Translations under genes and position numbers: made by a program
Shown here: positions 22,459 through 34,101 of the stretch, piece after piece
Layout of the letters: the number at the start of each line of letters is the position of its first letter
Position numbering within the stretch: position 1 is the first letter of the stretch
Origin: Ascochyta rabiei
Taxonomy: Eukaryota; Ascomycota; Dothideomycetes; Pleosporales; Didymellaceae
Reading direction: 5' to 3'
NCBI RefSeq assembly: GCF_004011695.2
Contig: NC_082405.1
Span: 1,240,001-1,304,000, forward strand
Length of the DNA: 64,000 nt
The notes under the pieces: generated by a model
What the model was told of the DNA's origin: nothing
Seen by the model: the letters and a program-made list of their open reading frames with translations, nothing else
The model's database searches: none

Positions 22459-22913
22459 ATGGATTTCCAATCTAGCCAATATCCTTCCTCCTTTGCTGGG
22501 TTCTCCACCTCTGCCGCCCACCTTAGCCAGACTACGACACATTCCCCGCAGAACTCTTCGTTCTCTCAGTACACGGATCCACAAGCTCGGTTCGCGCAAT
22601 CAAACAACGCGTTTCCCTATGGCGGCCTTCCCAATGGCAGCCAAGGCGCCTCGTTCCCTAACAGTATGCAGAGTGGCGCCATGATGCAGCCTGGAGCTGC
22701 CATGTCGCAGAGCCAACTTCACCACGCACGAGGTATGTCAGCACGCAACACGCCATGACGTCCGGCCACCGCGAAAGGCGGTACGCGCCTGCCCTTTGCG
22801 ACCCTGTGTCGCCTTCGCGCCTCCCCTGACGTGCCCTGACGACTTGACATGACCTGATGTGCTTATCAGCATGCTGACCGCCATGAAGCAGCACAGTTGC
22901 AGCAGCAACAGCA

Positions 22914-22957
<44 letters not shown>

Positions 22958-23758
22958 ATCCCTACTCGAACGCGCCCTTCTCGCAGACACTACCATCGCC
23001 CGCCCACCAGCAGTTCGCCCAGAACCGCCAGACCGCTTCGCCGGCCCTGAGTAACCAAGGCCAGCCGTATGCCACGCCTCTACCGCAGCAGTCGCCCACC
23101 ACTCTACCGTCGTCCAACAGTCAGCAGCAGCCCATGAACCTCAACCTCCCCTCACAAATCAAGGGCGAGCCTGCGCAGGCGCAGACCCCCATCAAAACAG
23201 TACCACAGTCCCCTGTGTCGCCTGTCACGCCAGCGCGTGCCCATGAGCGCGTCGCCGTCTTGCTTGAGATCAACAGTCTGCTCATCAATGAGGCTACCAC
23301 GCTTCAGACTCAAGGCAAGGGAGGCCAAATAGGCGCCACCGAGGAGGGCAAGCCCCAGCCATCCAAAGAGTACATTGAGTGAGTTCTACTCAAATCACAG
23401 TTTATGCGCCTATGCTAATCGTGCCAGCTACATTCGCCGCCTGCAGGCTAACCTCTCTTTTCTCGCTCAGAACGCCGAGAAGATCCCCAAGCCGGGACAG
23501 CCTGTCCAACCAGGGCCTGCAATCATGTCGGCGCCCGCGACTCACGAAGAGCTGAGCAAGCTTTACATCAAGCTGCAAGGTCTTTTCCCCGGGTGGAAGG
23601 GCGGTCAACCTCCAGCAAGGCAATCTCCTGGAGGGCCACAGCGAATGAACTCAAACGCATCGCAACCGCCCAACAGCGCCGGCCTGCAGCAGAATTGGGG
23701 TCAAAACTCTATGCAGATGCAACACGGTCAACAGCCCAAAATGGAGCCGCAGCAGTAA
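22459..23758 (+). CDS. SS18/SSXT-like transcription coactivator with polyglutamine tract
   Basis: Exons are 22459..22732, 22892..23378 and 23428..23758, giving 363 aa. The conserved part is VLLEINSLLINEATTLQ followed by a Gly/Lys loop and KEYIDYIRRLQANLSFLAQN, split by the second intron. It resembles the SSXT (SS18 N-terminal) homology found in SWI/SNF-associated coactivators, with fungal Snf11 a possible counterpart; this is from memory and not certain. Flanks are Gln/Pro/Ser-rich and low complexity. A run of 18 Gln, mostly CAG, follows the first intron. A conserved LYIKLQGLFPGWKG lies C-terminally. The second acceptor could be 3 nt earlier, adding one Ala. Confidence 0.75.
22900..22953 (+). 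repeat. CAG/CAA trinucleotide repeat coding polyglutamine
   Basis: Eighteen glutamine codons in a row, the last 11-12 pure CAG, immediately after the intron acceptor of the SSXT-like gene. Length polymorphism is likely. Confidence 0.9.
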
Positions 23759-24172
23759 ACACGTTTCTCAGGCGCAGGAGAGCGTCAATGTATTACTACC
23801 ACTTCCCACCGCGGTACACGAAAGCAAATCCGGCTTGGTTGTTTAAACCAGGGTTAGCAGTTGCCACTTGATTTCCATCTGGCGGTACCTTGAAAACTAT
23901 ACCATGAAAAGGAGCGAAATGGCGTTTATCAGCTGGCGACATCAACTTGATTTGTCAGGAGTACGGTATTCAGCATTCAAGGCGGGACAGGCCATGTTTT
24001 GGTATTCATAGGAGCAGATCATAGCGCGCTCGATACCTGTGTAAATTCAAACCGAAATGTACGACTGCATTATCTTGAAGTCCAAGTCCAAGTCCATCAT
24101 CTACGTCGTGTTTATCACGCTCACTGCCGTCGTCGACGAAACAAATGCTCCTCCCAATACAAATAGACACAC
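23759..24172. other. Intergenic, converging 3' flanks
   Basis: This is 414 bp between the SSXT-like gene and the small minus-strand gene. I see nothing distinctive. Confidence 0.5.
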
Positions 24173-24646
24173 TCAGTACCTGGTCCGACTAACCTCCCTC
24201 CTCACCTCCCTTTCATCAATATACCCCGTACTCCGCCTCGGCTCCCTAAACTCCAAATCACTACGCCTCGTCCTACTCACGCTCCGCCGACTCGCCCGCG
24301 GCTCCTCATAGTACTCGATAGCGCGCGGCTGTGAGCGTCTGCACAACAAAATATATCAGCATTCGCCCCCACGTGACACACACACACACACACACACACA
24401 ACGTGCATCAGAAACACACTCCACCACGACTCTCAAGCGCTCTCGGAGGGAAGTCCTTGGAAGAAGTGAGATTCCAACGTACCGGTGCGCGTGCTGTTCC
24501 ACATAGCGAGCCTCGCCGCTCGACCGCCGCCATTCGCGCGGGAGACGCATCACGCCGGCGGGCGGATGCGAGGTGTAGTTGCCCCTGCGCGGGGGCGGGT
24601 CCATGACGCCGGGACCGCGGGTTTCGTAGGTTTTCATCATGCACAT
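24173..24646 (-). CDS. Small two-exon hypothetical protein, 109 aa
   Basis: I built this gene by reading splice signals. Exon 1 is 24483..24646 and exon 2 is 24173..24338, joined through a CGA codon by a GTACGT donor and a TTGTGCAG acceptor. The product starts MCMMKTYETRGPGVMDPPP and is dominated by Arg, Ser, Glu and Tyr. Exon 2 reads QPRAIEYYEEPRASRRSV and ends REVSRTRY. Similar short Arg/Tyr-rich proteins of unknown function recur in filamentous ascomycetes (recalled). No signal peptide or membrane helix. The 144-nt intron carries a 25-bp AC repeat. A 16-G run lies just upstream of the start. Confidence 0.65.
24376..24400 (+). repeat. AC dinucleotide microsatellite within an intron
   Basis: About 12 AC units, inside the intron of the 109-aa gene. 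Confidence 0.95.
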
Positions 24647-24654
24647 GGTTGTTT

Positions 24655-24670
24655 GGGGGGGGGGGGGGGG
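24655..24670 (+). repeat. Poly-G homopolymer (16 G)
   Basis: A run of 16 G (16 C on the coding strand) begins 9 bp upstream of the 109-aa gene start. It could be a sequencing length error or a real G-quadruplex-capable tract. Confidence 0.9.
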
Positions 24671-25079
24671 ATGCTGGGGTTGAGATGAGGTGAGAAGGAG
24701 GGTAGGTGGTGGGGTGAATTGGTTGTTTTTGTTCGATTGAAGCGGTTGGTTGGATAGCTGTTGTGAGAGGTGTTGGAGGGATCGGCACGTGTACAATGCA
24801 TTTGTGCTTGGTGTTGAGGTGCCATGTTGATGGCTGGGAGAGCGAATGGCGGAATGACGTATGCCCAGGATTACTGGTCGATTTCAAGTTCGTAGAGAGA
24901 AATTAGATTCTGAGAAGAAAGTTGAGAGCAGACAGCAGAGAATGTTGGAGATTTTGATTACGATGTTCGTGCCACCACAACAGAGTTGTTGGATTGAACA
25001 TGCACGAGGGTAGATCTTTCGCTTCGCCAATGCTTCCTACCTGAGACATGCAAATGCGCTACCTATGATACACAACATC
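24671..25079. other. Intergenic, 109-aa gene promoter / AIM24 3' flank
   Basis: About 410 bp. On the minus strand it is C/A-rich near the gene start, typical of a 5' UTR. I see no other element. Confidence 0.45.
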
Positions 25080-26373
25080 TTATGATGCTGGTGTTGAAGG
25101 CCCTTCGAATACTGCCTTCCCGCTCCTGATTGTGGCGTACTTGACTGCGCCTACTGAGCTCTCTTGAACGCCCGGTGCGGTCGTACCTGCACCGATCTGC
25201 TTGATCTCATCTTTGATCTTGCGATCCACTGCATCTTGCACAGCTCCTGGCTGGCTCTCAGCGATCTCGTTGACGTCCTTCAGGGTCAGGACGTCGCTGA
25301 CGCGGGAGGCTCGAGATTGAAGGAGCATGGTTGTAGGACCTTCGAAGCGGAGGAATAACTGGGCAGCATTAGCATGGCGCATTTTGGTGATATGCTACAG
25401 ACATACCCTGTCTCCCCAGATTGACCGTCGCAACCATGTCTTGAGCGTGTGATATGTTGTTGAGATGGCTCGCCAAGTTGTAGTTTGGCTCATGACCCTG
25501 AAGAACTTGGCGTTCTGTACAAACGATCCGAAGCCGAGATCAGGCACCTGTAAACGGAAGTTGGACGACTTGAAGCGGAAGGGCATTGGTGGTGTTGCTG
25601 ATGCGGTGTAGGCTACAACGTTGCTGTGCCGTGTTAGCTTGCGCGTTCTCACGACAACAAGACTTGACCTACGCTGGATGCGCAACATAGCTTTCGCCAG
25701 CCTTCAACTGCACCTGGTAAATCTGACCACTCCCTGCGAGGGCGAGGAGTCCACGTCCTGTAATGTATGTGTTTCCCCAGTGCGCCAGACCCAGCTTCAC
25801 GTTGTATTGCGGCTTCAAGCTCAGGGTGTGGCCTGTCCAAGCCAGCAGCGCCTGTCGCTGGCTGATGATCCAGTCGTTTCGGCCATCCAGGTTCACTGTG
25901 ACGATGCTCGATATGGGCGACTTTGTGGAAACCAGGGCTGTGAGTGGGGTGGTGGAGGACAGCTTCTGGTAGAGGAAGGGGATGCCGACGGGCGCGCGTC
26001 TGAAGGGCTCGAGGAAGGAGAGGGTGGACAGTGTGTTCTCCGACTTGCCGCTCAGACCGACCAAGGTACCGCGGCGGGTGAAGAGGGTTTGCGAGGCCGA
26101 AAGGGAAACGGAGAGGAGGGAGAATGGGGAGCCGATGACTTCGAAATGCGCATCTAGTAGAGGTCAGTGCATGGATGCGCCAGGCAGCGTGACCAGTAAG
26201 CGCGTACCAGGCGAGACTACGGGCGTGGCCGCAGCGTCGATGGTGGTCTGCTGGTCGAGCGCAGGCTCGGTGGAGGCGTGGGTGGCAGCGATGTTGATGC
26301 ATCTTCTTCGCGCAGTCGCAGCGCCGGCGCGGTGTGCAAAGCTCCTCCAGGGCGAGGCAGCCGGGCGGGACAT
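25080..26373 (-). CDS. AIM24: Altered inheritance of mitochondria protein 24
   Basis: Aim24 is an inner-membrane mitochondrial protein linked to MICOS integrity and respiratory-chain assembly in yeast. Exons are 26208..26373, 25673..26153, 25407..25623 and 25080..25358, giving 380 aa. The N-terminus ([24 protein letters not shown]) is a strong presequence candidate. The body has the AIM24 beta-rich domain with [33 protein letters not shown] and [17 protein letters not shown]. The last exon carries [16 protein letters not shown], a family hallmark. Its promoter is shared with ATM1. Confidence 0.9.
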
Positions 26374-26657
26374 GGCTGTGCCTGTCAATTGGCGTGCGTG
26401 CAGTCGTGCTGGACGTCTGGACGTCTGGACGTAGGGCGACGGCCGTGAGCAGTTCGGAGCTTGATCGCGGTCCACCGGTCCACCGCCATAGGGCTGAAAG
26501 CGGGCTAGCCAGACGATCAAGCACGAGCACGAGCACGAGATTCGGCAGCTCGATTCCACCATCGCCGTGCTCTCGCTGCAGCTCGTTGAAGCTCTCTGGC
26601 CCCTTTGCCCGCCTCCGCCTCCTCCAAGCTCTGCGACCCGAACATGTGAAGCTCGCC
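26374..26657. promoter_or_regulatory. Bidirectional AIM24 / ATM1 promoter
   Basis: Only 284 bp separate the two start codons, which read outward. Both products are mitochondrial. Contains a short direct repeat GGACGTCT at about 26409..26428. No factor site recognised. Confidence 0.6.
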
Positions 26658-28934
26658 ATGCTGATTCCACCGCTTGCCCGCGCCGCCAGCCGGCCGGGCC
26701 TCCCACCTTGGAGCTTGAGCTCCCTCTTGCGCCCACACCCGCTCTGCCACTCCACCCGCGTCTTTACCTCCTCTCCTCTGCACAGAAAACATGTCCACGG
26801 CCGGCGGACCGCGCCCGGCTCGCAACAAGCGCTGCAAGACACCAGCCCCGCCAAACCTGCGAACAGCCCCGCCCAAGCCAAGGTGGACAAATCCATGGAC
26901 CCCTTGCTCGGCGAGAGGAACTTGACCAACAAGGAGCAGCGCAAGGCAGACTGGACGATCATAAAAGAGATGACTAAATACCTCTGGCCCAAGGACAATT
27001 ATGGCACAAGGTTCAGGGTTGGACTGAGTGTCGCACTGCTGCTGAGCGCAAAGTTGCTCAATGTGCAAGTGCCTTTCTACTTCAAGAGCATCGTAGACTC
27101 GATGAACATAGACTTTGCTGCTGTTGGAGGCACCGCAACCACTGTGGCAGGCTCCATGATCATGGCTTGTAAGCTCCACTAGGAAACACCACTTCCATCC
27201 CATCACAATAGAGACTAAAGCGAGTAGACGGCTTGACCAGAATCGGTGCCACTGTATCTCAAGAGCTTCGTAATGCTGTGTTTGCAAGTGTGGCACAGAA
27301 GGCAATTCGCAAGGTTGCATGCAGTGTCTACGAGCACTTGCTGAGACTCGATCTGAACTTCCACCTGACAAGACAGACCGGAGGCTTGACCCGGGCAATT
27401 GACCGCGGTACCAAGGCTATCAGTTTCCTCCTGTCTTCCATGGTCTTCCACATATTCCCCACAGCGCTGGAGATCTCGTTGGTGTGCGGTATTCTAGTAA
27501 GCAGTCGACGGCGTTTGGTCTCAGTATTGTATTGACTCCCTCAGACCTACCAATACGGCTGGCAGTTTGCCCTAATCACGAGCGCCACCATGGCGACTTA
27601 CGCGGCATTTACCATCTTGACTACATCGTGGCGAACAAAGTTCAGGAAGCAGGCCAATGCTGCGGATAACAAGGCAGCCACTGTCGCTGTGGACTCTCTG
27701 ATCAACTACGAGGCTGTAAAGTACTTCAACAACGAAAAGTATGAAGTCGGTCGCTACAACGCCGCTCTCACAGCCTACGAGAAAGCCTCCATCAAGGTCG
27801 CCACTTCGCTTGCTCTACTCAACTCTGGTCAGAACATCATCTTCTCGTCAGCCCTGACCGCCATGATGTACCTTGCCTGCAACGGTGTCGCAACCGGAAC
27901 CATGACCGTTGGCGATCTCGTCATGGTCAACCAACTCGTCTTTCAACTTTCCGTCCCCTTGAACTTCCTCGGCTCCATGTACCGTGAGCTGCGCCAATCG
28001 CTGTTAGACATGGACACGCTCTTCAGCCTGCAGAAAACCAATGTCGCGGTTCAAGACAAGCCAGACGCCAAACCGCTTCTTCTCACCAAGGGCGAAATCA
28101 AGTTTGAGAATGTTTCTTTTGGCTACCGCCCCGACCGTCCTATCCTCAAGAACTTGAACCTCACTATCCCTGCCGGCAAGAAAATCGCCGTCGTCGGTCC
28201 CTCTGGCTGCGGAAAATCCACAATCCTGCGCTTGCTCTTCCGTTACTACGATGCACAAGAAGGACGCGTTCTGATTGATGGACAGGACATTCGCGACGTG
28301 TCGCTGGAAAGCCTGCGTAAAGCAATAGGCGTGGTACCACAAGACACGCCGCTGTTCAACAACACCATCGGCCACAACATCAAATACGGCAACATGGAAG
28401 CCAGCCAGGAGCAGATTGTGCAAGCCGCAAAACGCGCACACGTGCACGACACCATCAGCTCGTTCCCAGACGGCTACGAGACCATGGTCGGCGAGCGCGG
28501 CCTGATGATCTCAGGCGGCGAGAAACAGCGTCTCGCCGTCTCCAGACTGATTCTCAAAGACCCACCTCTGCTATTCTTCGACGAAGCGGTATGTTCCCTC
28601 CCCCAACTCACCTTCCACGCGCAACATACTGACACCCCACCAGACATCCGCGCTCGACACACACACCGAGCAAGCCCTCCTGACCCACATCAACTCGCTC
28701 GTGCGCGAGAAGAAACGCACGTCCGTTTTCATCGCGCACCGCCTGCGCACCATCTACGACTCGGACGTCATCATCGTGCTGAAAGCCGGCGGCGTCGCGG
28801 AGCAGGGGACGCACCAGGAGCTGATTGATCGCGATGGACTGTACAGCGAGTTGTGGAGCGCGCAGGAGACGATGTTTGTCGAGGCCAAGGACGAAGGGGA
28901 GGAGGTGGAGAAAGCGGAGAGGAAGAAGAAGTAG
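26658..28934 (+). CDS. ATM1: Mitochondrial ABC half-transporter Atm1
   Basis: Atm1 exports a glutathione-linked sulfur/iron-sulfur intermediate from the matrix for cytosolic Fe-S protein assembly. Exons are 26658..27168, 27228..27496, 27545..28588 and 28644..28934, giving 704 aa, close to the family's usual 690. A Ser/Arg/Pro presequence precedes a six-helix transmembrane domain (about 115-400). The nucleotide-binding domain has Walker [11 protein letters not shown] at about 476-485, signature ISGGEKQR near 582, Walker [10 protein letters not shown] split from TSALD by the last intron, and switch AHRL. The start is the first in-frame ATG outside the divergent AIM24 gene. Confidence 0.96.
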
Positions 28935-29193
28935 TGGTGGGTGTAGTAGATATAGACATAGCTTTGGATGTGAAGGTGAGTGTATATAGAAGGAGATCGT
29001 GTCGATAGGATGAGATGAAAAAATACAACGTCCACATATCACTTCACTCGCACATCAACCCCCGCGCATCACAGCAGCAGCAGCAGCAGCAGTAGCGTCA
29101 CGTCAAGCCAGAGTAATGCCAGGTGCAGGTACAGGTATTAATTAAGATTACAAAAGCGTGACATGGCCATCCATCGCACAAACTTTTCCTTCT

Positions 29194-29265
29194 CCAAAGC
29201 CAAAGCCAAAGCCAAAGCCAAAGCCAAAGCCAAAGCCAAAGCCAAAGCCAAAGCCAAAGCCAAAA
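29194..29265 (+). repeat. Hexanucleotide repeat CCAAAG x12
   Basis: About twelve uninterrupted copies of CCAAAG. Every frame stays open through it on both strands. Confidence 0.95.
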
Positions 29266-29490
29266 ACCAGGTATTCTGCTGGAAAAAGCAATGGGACCGG
29301 ATGGGTATATATGACAAACGAAAATGGTCCAGATGACAAACCGACAAAGGAAGAAACAAACAAGAAAGATGGAGAAGAGCGAATCAAAGGATGGATGCGC
29401 TGCATGCAGTGCCGAGGAATCTGTGCTCGTGTTCAATCCAACGCAAAAGGACAATTAGGGGTGCGTGTCGCTTTGAAAGAGGATTCGGTA

Positions 29491-29528
29491 GAGGTGGAGG
29501 TGGAGGTGGAGGTGGAGGTGGAGGTGGT
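29491..29528 (+). repeat. Hexanucleotide repeat GAGGTG, about 6 copies
   Basis: Tandem GAGGTG units 3' of the CCAAAG array, 374 bp from the next gene. Confidence 0.9.
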
Positions 29529-29901
29529 AGTGATGAGATGTCATGGGTTCGACAGTACTGACGTTCGCGCACGACTCGTTGACGTTGACGTGTTTCAGCG
29601 TGTGTGGAGGTGGAGGTCGGGCAATGGGGGGTGGTGGTGGATGCAGAGTGTCGATGTGGAGAGTAGGAGCTGAGCGTGGGGCGGGCCCACCGAAACCTGC
29701 GCGTCGTGGACGCGTGTGTCGAGACGTCCGAGAACGACATGCCGTGCAGACGAGGGCTGTAGACGGTTGCGCGCAAGACTCTGATGCATCATCGTGCAGT
29801 GCTTGCAGCCTGTTTGAGGCGCCTGCGGAGTCGGTCCGATGGCTAGAACGCCTCACGGGCTCGTCGCTCCCTGTCTCCATCATGACCCGTGATGAGGCTC
29901 T

Positions 29902-30225
29902 TTACCATGGCATCCACTTCCCCTTCTTGGGCAGCATCTCCTTGCGAGGAATAAATCGCATCCAGCCCTCCTTCTTAGCTTCCTTCTTCTCCGGCACTGC
30001 GCCCATGTAGATGGCGTGACTCTTCCGCGCATTCTCCATAGCGATTTCGCGGTACTCAGGCGTGTCGTAGTCGATGTCGTGATCGGGATTGTTCTCGGGC
30101 GTGTGGTCGCCGCGATACCGTGCTGATGTGGTTTGGTATCCGAAATCGCGAACTAAGTAGCCGTTGGGGAGTGAGGTTGGTGGCATGGAAAAGTTGGAAA
30201 CGCTGCTGGCTTCGGAGTCCGACAT
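29902..30225 (-). CDS. Small hypothetical protein, 107 aa
   Basis: Single exon. It starts MSDSEASSVSNFSMPP at the first ATG of the frame; longer versions would need a non-ATG start. The N-terminal third is Ser/Pro-rich. The centre is acidic (HTPENNPDHDIDYDTPEYRE), and the C-terminus is Lys-rich and aromatic (GWMRFIPRKEMLPKKGKW). No membrane helix or known domain. Composition and the compact conserved-looking C-terminus argue for a real gene. Function unknown. Confidence 0.65.
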   Translation of the reverse strand: MSDSEASSVSNFSMPPTSLPNGYLVRDFGYQTTSARYRGDHTPENNPDHDIDYDTPEYREIAMENARKSHAIYMGAVPEKKEAKKEGWMRFIPRKEMLPKKGKWMPW

Positions 30226-30699
30226 GATGAGAGGTGAAAATTTTCGTACGGCGTTGATGTTGAAGGTGAAGTTGAAGGTGAAGTGTATGGAAACGTGGCG
30301 CAAAGGAACGAAAGCTTGGTTGGTGATAGGCACAGTCGCGATGGAAGAAGTGAAGTTTGGAGTGGAATGTGGTTTTTCTGGTTAGGCGGCGCTTTATCTT
30401 TGTGGCCGCGCAATGACGCCCTTGCTGCAGATTTGGCTGGACAATTGGCTAGAAGGTGGCGGACGGTGTGGGCGACAGCGGATAGGCACGTTAGTTCAGG
30501 GGGCTGGCCTGCCAAATATTACCAGACACAAATCGTGGCACCCCCGCGGTTTGCTGCTTGCAGCTAGGTGATCGTCATATAGACCACAAATGGCTTTGTC
30601 TGGATCTTCGAGCATGCACGTTTCATGATTCACATTCAAGCCTCTACGTCAGGCCAATTTACTTTTCACATTTCGTTGTGACAACGGCTCACGACGAAT
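30226..30699. other. Intergenic, promoter of small gene / GH15 3' flank
   Basis: 474 bp. A TTGAAGGTGAAG direct repeat lies at about 30256..30281. Nothing else recognised. Confidence 0.45.
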
Positions 30700-33233
30700 C
30701 TACCGTCTGTGGCGCGTTGACAGTGTTTTGTCTAGGTTGAAAGCTGCCGATATCAGGGCAAGATGGCTGAATGCCTGCGGTGTGTTGCCAAGTTGCTCGC
30801 CTGAGCGCGCAATTTCTTCTGAAAAGATGTGCAGATGGTTGCCAAAGCTCAGCATGTTCTCGAAGATGCTCACAGCCCTTTGTTGTATCAGTTCTGTTGC
30901 GTCAAAAAGCGGGTGCTACTTACTGTCTCAGATACTTGTCGTCGTACGCGCCGGCTCTGGTGAGTGCTTCAACGAGCCAGAAAGTGCACATGGAAAAGGC
31001 ACCCTCTCGACCACCGACGCCGTCGTCGGCTTTAGCTGAGTTGTATCGGTACACAAGACCTGTGCTTGTGAGGCCGCCCTTCTCTGGAGGCTTCAGGATA
31101 CGATCCAACGTCTTCAGGAACCGAGGATCAGTTGGCGCAATGAAGAACACAAGTGGCGCTATCAACACTGCCGAGTCCAACACGTCGTTGGCTTCGTAAC
31201 TTTGAATGAAGCAGTCGAGCTCCTTGTTGTAGCCCTTGTCCATAACCTCTTCGCAGATCTCGTCGCGCACTTTGAACCACTCCTGTCGATGAGGGCACGG
31301 GAAGCTTCGTTTGTCTGCGAGTCGCAGCGCCCTGTCAATGGCAACCCACATCATGATCTTACTGTATACGAAATTCTGCTTTTGGCCACGGACTTCCCAG
31401 ATCGACATATCTTTCTCTTTCCACACACTGCAAACGTAATCCGCAATCTCTCGTACGTGGAGCCACTGATCGTAGGTGACAGGCCTACCAAAGCGATTGA
31501 GAAGGTAGATACCATCCATCAACTCCCCGTATATGTCGAGCTGCGTATGGAACGCGGCTCCGTTACCGATGCGAACTGGTCTGCTAGCCCGATAGCCTTC
31601 CAGATGATCAAGTTCAATCTCTGGGATGTCGGTCTCTCCTTTGATCGTGAACATGATAGGCAGGGCGCCTACCTTGCGTTCCTTGGCCTCATCGATACGC
31701 TGGAACATATAGCTGGAATAAGCTTCAGCTTCGTAACTGAAACCCATGCGAAGAAAAATGTAGATCGTGAATGATGAATCTCTGACCCAGGAGTAGCGGT
31801 AGTCCCAATTGCGTGAGCCTGAAGGTTGTCAGCTGACGCTTTATTCAAATCCCCGTAGTGAACGCACCTCCAAAATCTTCTGGTAGCGAGAAAGTCGGCG
31901 CAGCAATGATAGCGCCAGTGGGCTCAAAGATGAGCATCTTGAGTATGAACAGACTCCTGGTCACTACCTCGTCCCAACGGCCTCTGTAACAACTACCGCC
32001 AATCCATCTGTTCCAGTACTTTACGGTGTCCATCTGCAGCTTATCTACTAGAGCCGTTTCAATGTGATCGGGAGTATGGTCGTCTGCATCTCTCAGAATG
32101 AATGAAACGGCCTGGCCTTCAGAGAGGCGGAAGCTAGTGGTGATTGCGTTGCCAAGTTCGGTCCCGGGTTTTTTCACAAATGTAAGACTAGGACAAGATG
32201 TGTCATCCTCACCGCAATCGATGGTTGTGTTGAGTTGCAAAGACAGAGACTTGGACTTGAAGACAACTCGTTGTTCATGCTCTCCTTGCTCGCCATAACT
32301 GAGGATCTCAGTGGTGTGTTTGTCTTGTGCGTAATCTGTAGGATGTTAGCCTGGACAGAAAGAATCATCTCCGCTGGACTTACTGAAGGCGGGACAGACT
32401 TCCACGTTAACATCGACCTCACCGCGCATGCATTCGACTCTTCGAACTAGCCATTTCTTGAGATCTGACCGCTCGGGTACATCCCCAGTGTGTTTGCTAG
32501 CAATGACCTGGGCGTGATATTCGGCATCCATGGACTTGCTGTTCGGTCGAGGCAGGACTAGTTAGAGTCAGCAAGACCATGGCTTAGTAGGAAATGCCCA
32601 TTGTTGAGGACGAAGTTAGGTCTGCGGTTGGATTAACTCACAATCGACTACATTCATCACGCCTTCTTCCTTCAGGTAGCGAGTCTGGAGGACATTGCTT
32701 GCGGGAAGATATTGTTGCTTTGTTGTGCAGAGGTCATCGTGCTTTGGACTGATGGTGAAATGCCCGCCCTTGTCTTTGTCCAATATGCGACAGAACACCG
32801 AGGGTGAATCGAAGTCGGGCCTTGTCAAAGATTAGTCGTGCCAGAGAAACATAGCATGATGTTGACGAACCAACACATGTAGTCGAGGCCACCATCAGTT
32901 GCGACCATGGCGCACGTTCTCAAGTTGCCAATAAGTCCGTAATCTTCGATCTGCGATGATGGATCAGTTGTTTGAACAGACCAATGACTCAAAACAACAA
33001 TGGCATACAGGCATGTATCCCGTCGCGGTGCGTCTATCTGTCCGCCCCTGTCCGCCTACAGAGGCCAATCTCTCCTTCTTCGGATTCATCGTATCTTCGC
33101 TCTTGCTTTCCTTTTCCGCTTCTCTCTCGCTCTGCGTTCCGTAGAGCTCTAGGCCGTTATCTGGATCCTGGCGAGAATCTCGAAGAGGCCCCTCGGCTGA
33201 GTTGGAATCTTTATCGTGTGACACAGACATCAT
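30700..33233 (-). CDS. Glycoside hydrolase family 15 protein, cytosolic type
   Basis: GH15 enzymes (glucoamylase, glucodextranase, trehalase types) release glucose with inversion. Seven exons: 33060..33233, 32871..32950, 32642..32820, 32384..32557, 31868..32335, 30924..31818 and 30700..30877, giving 715 aa, all in phase. The N-terminal beta domain contains [20 protein letters not shown]. The (alpha/alpha)6 barrel begins [15 protein letters not shown] near 358. Active-site region [11 protein letters not shown] and the base glutamate about 684 in [13 protein letters not shown] are present. No signal peptide, and the first 58 residues are charged and disordered, so it is probably intracellular. 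Substrate (trehalose or a glucan) cannot be told. Confidence 0.88.
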
Positions 33234-34101
33234 TGACTAGGGATTAGCTATATTGGTTCGCGGCTGGAGTGTTCCGAGGTGTGCCACATCTTGGGGGTCT
33301 TTTAGCCATCGATCTGGCGGATCTTGCGGATGAAGCCAGAGCTGATGTCATGGGACGTCATCTATCATCGACTGCTTCCGCAAGTGCACGCGACAACATC
33401 AACACAACTGTTTGCGGCAGCCGAGAGAAGTAATTTCATCAAGATACTATAGTTTCCAGCATAAGTTTAGTGAGTGGGCAGCCTGGAGTGCCGTTTAGAC
33501 TGCCTTACCTGAGTAGATTGCACTAATCCCACCCAACCTCGTATTCAAAACAGCAAGGATTCGACCACAGGTATTGGTTTGCAGCAGCAAGAACATGTGT
33601 GAAATACAGCAAAGCTAGGGTCAGCCCTTACAAATTTCCGCTAAGCATCCCTTCTCCCATTCACAAAACTTGTGCCGAATACTGCACAAGTTGGTGAGAG
33701 TACAGTACGATAGACTCAGTTGGGTATATCTTTTGGCGTGCGCGTATGAAAAATTTCAAGGTGTCAAATCCAAGCCTTTAAGCAGACAAACTTCACAGTA
33801 TAGATGTTGTAGTGTAACAGAGCATAGAAGCAGGAAATCTGATGTTACTACGTTCGCAGTTGCAGTCTGGTGTTCTCAAGCGGGCAGGATCGCATTTCAA
33901 AGTTTGTGTGATTTCACTGCAGGTTCGCGACGGATTGGACTCTGTACTCAAACCAGCCATCGTAAGCCGAACAACTACACTTTAGCATCGGGTAATGAAG
34001 TACTAGGTACGTAACCATTTGCGAAGTAACGAGTTCTACAAGCTTATGTGTTCAGTAGAACGGATGTCGAAAACGCAACTCGTCTTACTTGCCAATCGAA
34101 C
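33234..34101. other. Intergenic between GH15 and DJ-1-like genes
   Basis: 868 bp, fairly AT-balanced. It should contain the GH15 promoter on the left. I see no exon, RNA or repeat. Confidence 0.5.

Larger units (their letters stand above)
28935..29901. other. Repeat-rich intergenic stretch
   Basis: This 967-bp stretch holds a CAG run at about 29072..29092, the CCAAAG array at 29194..29265 and a GGAGGT array at 29491..29528. Open frames across these (Lys-Pro, Val-Glu, Phe-Gly dipeptide repeats) are repeat translations, not genes. Confidence 0.7.

Noticed and set aside
29148..29673. Frames with Lys-Pro, Phe-Gly and Val-Glu dipeptide repeats
   Set aside because: Open only because hexanucleotide repeats keep all frames free of stops.
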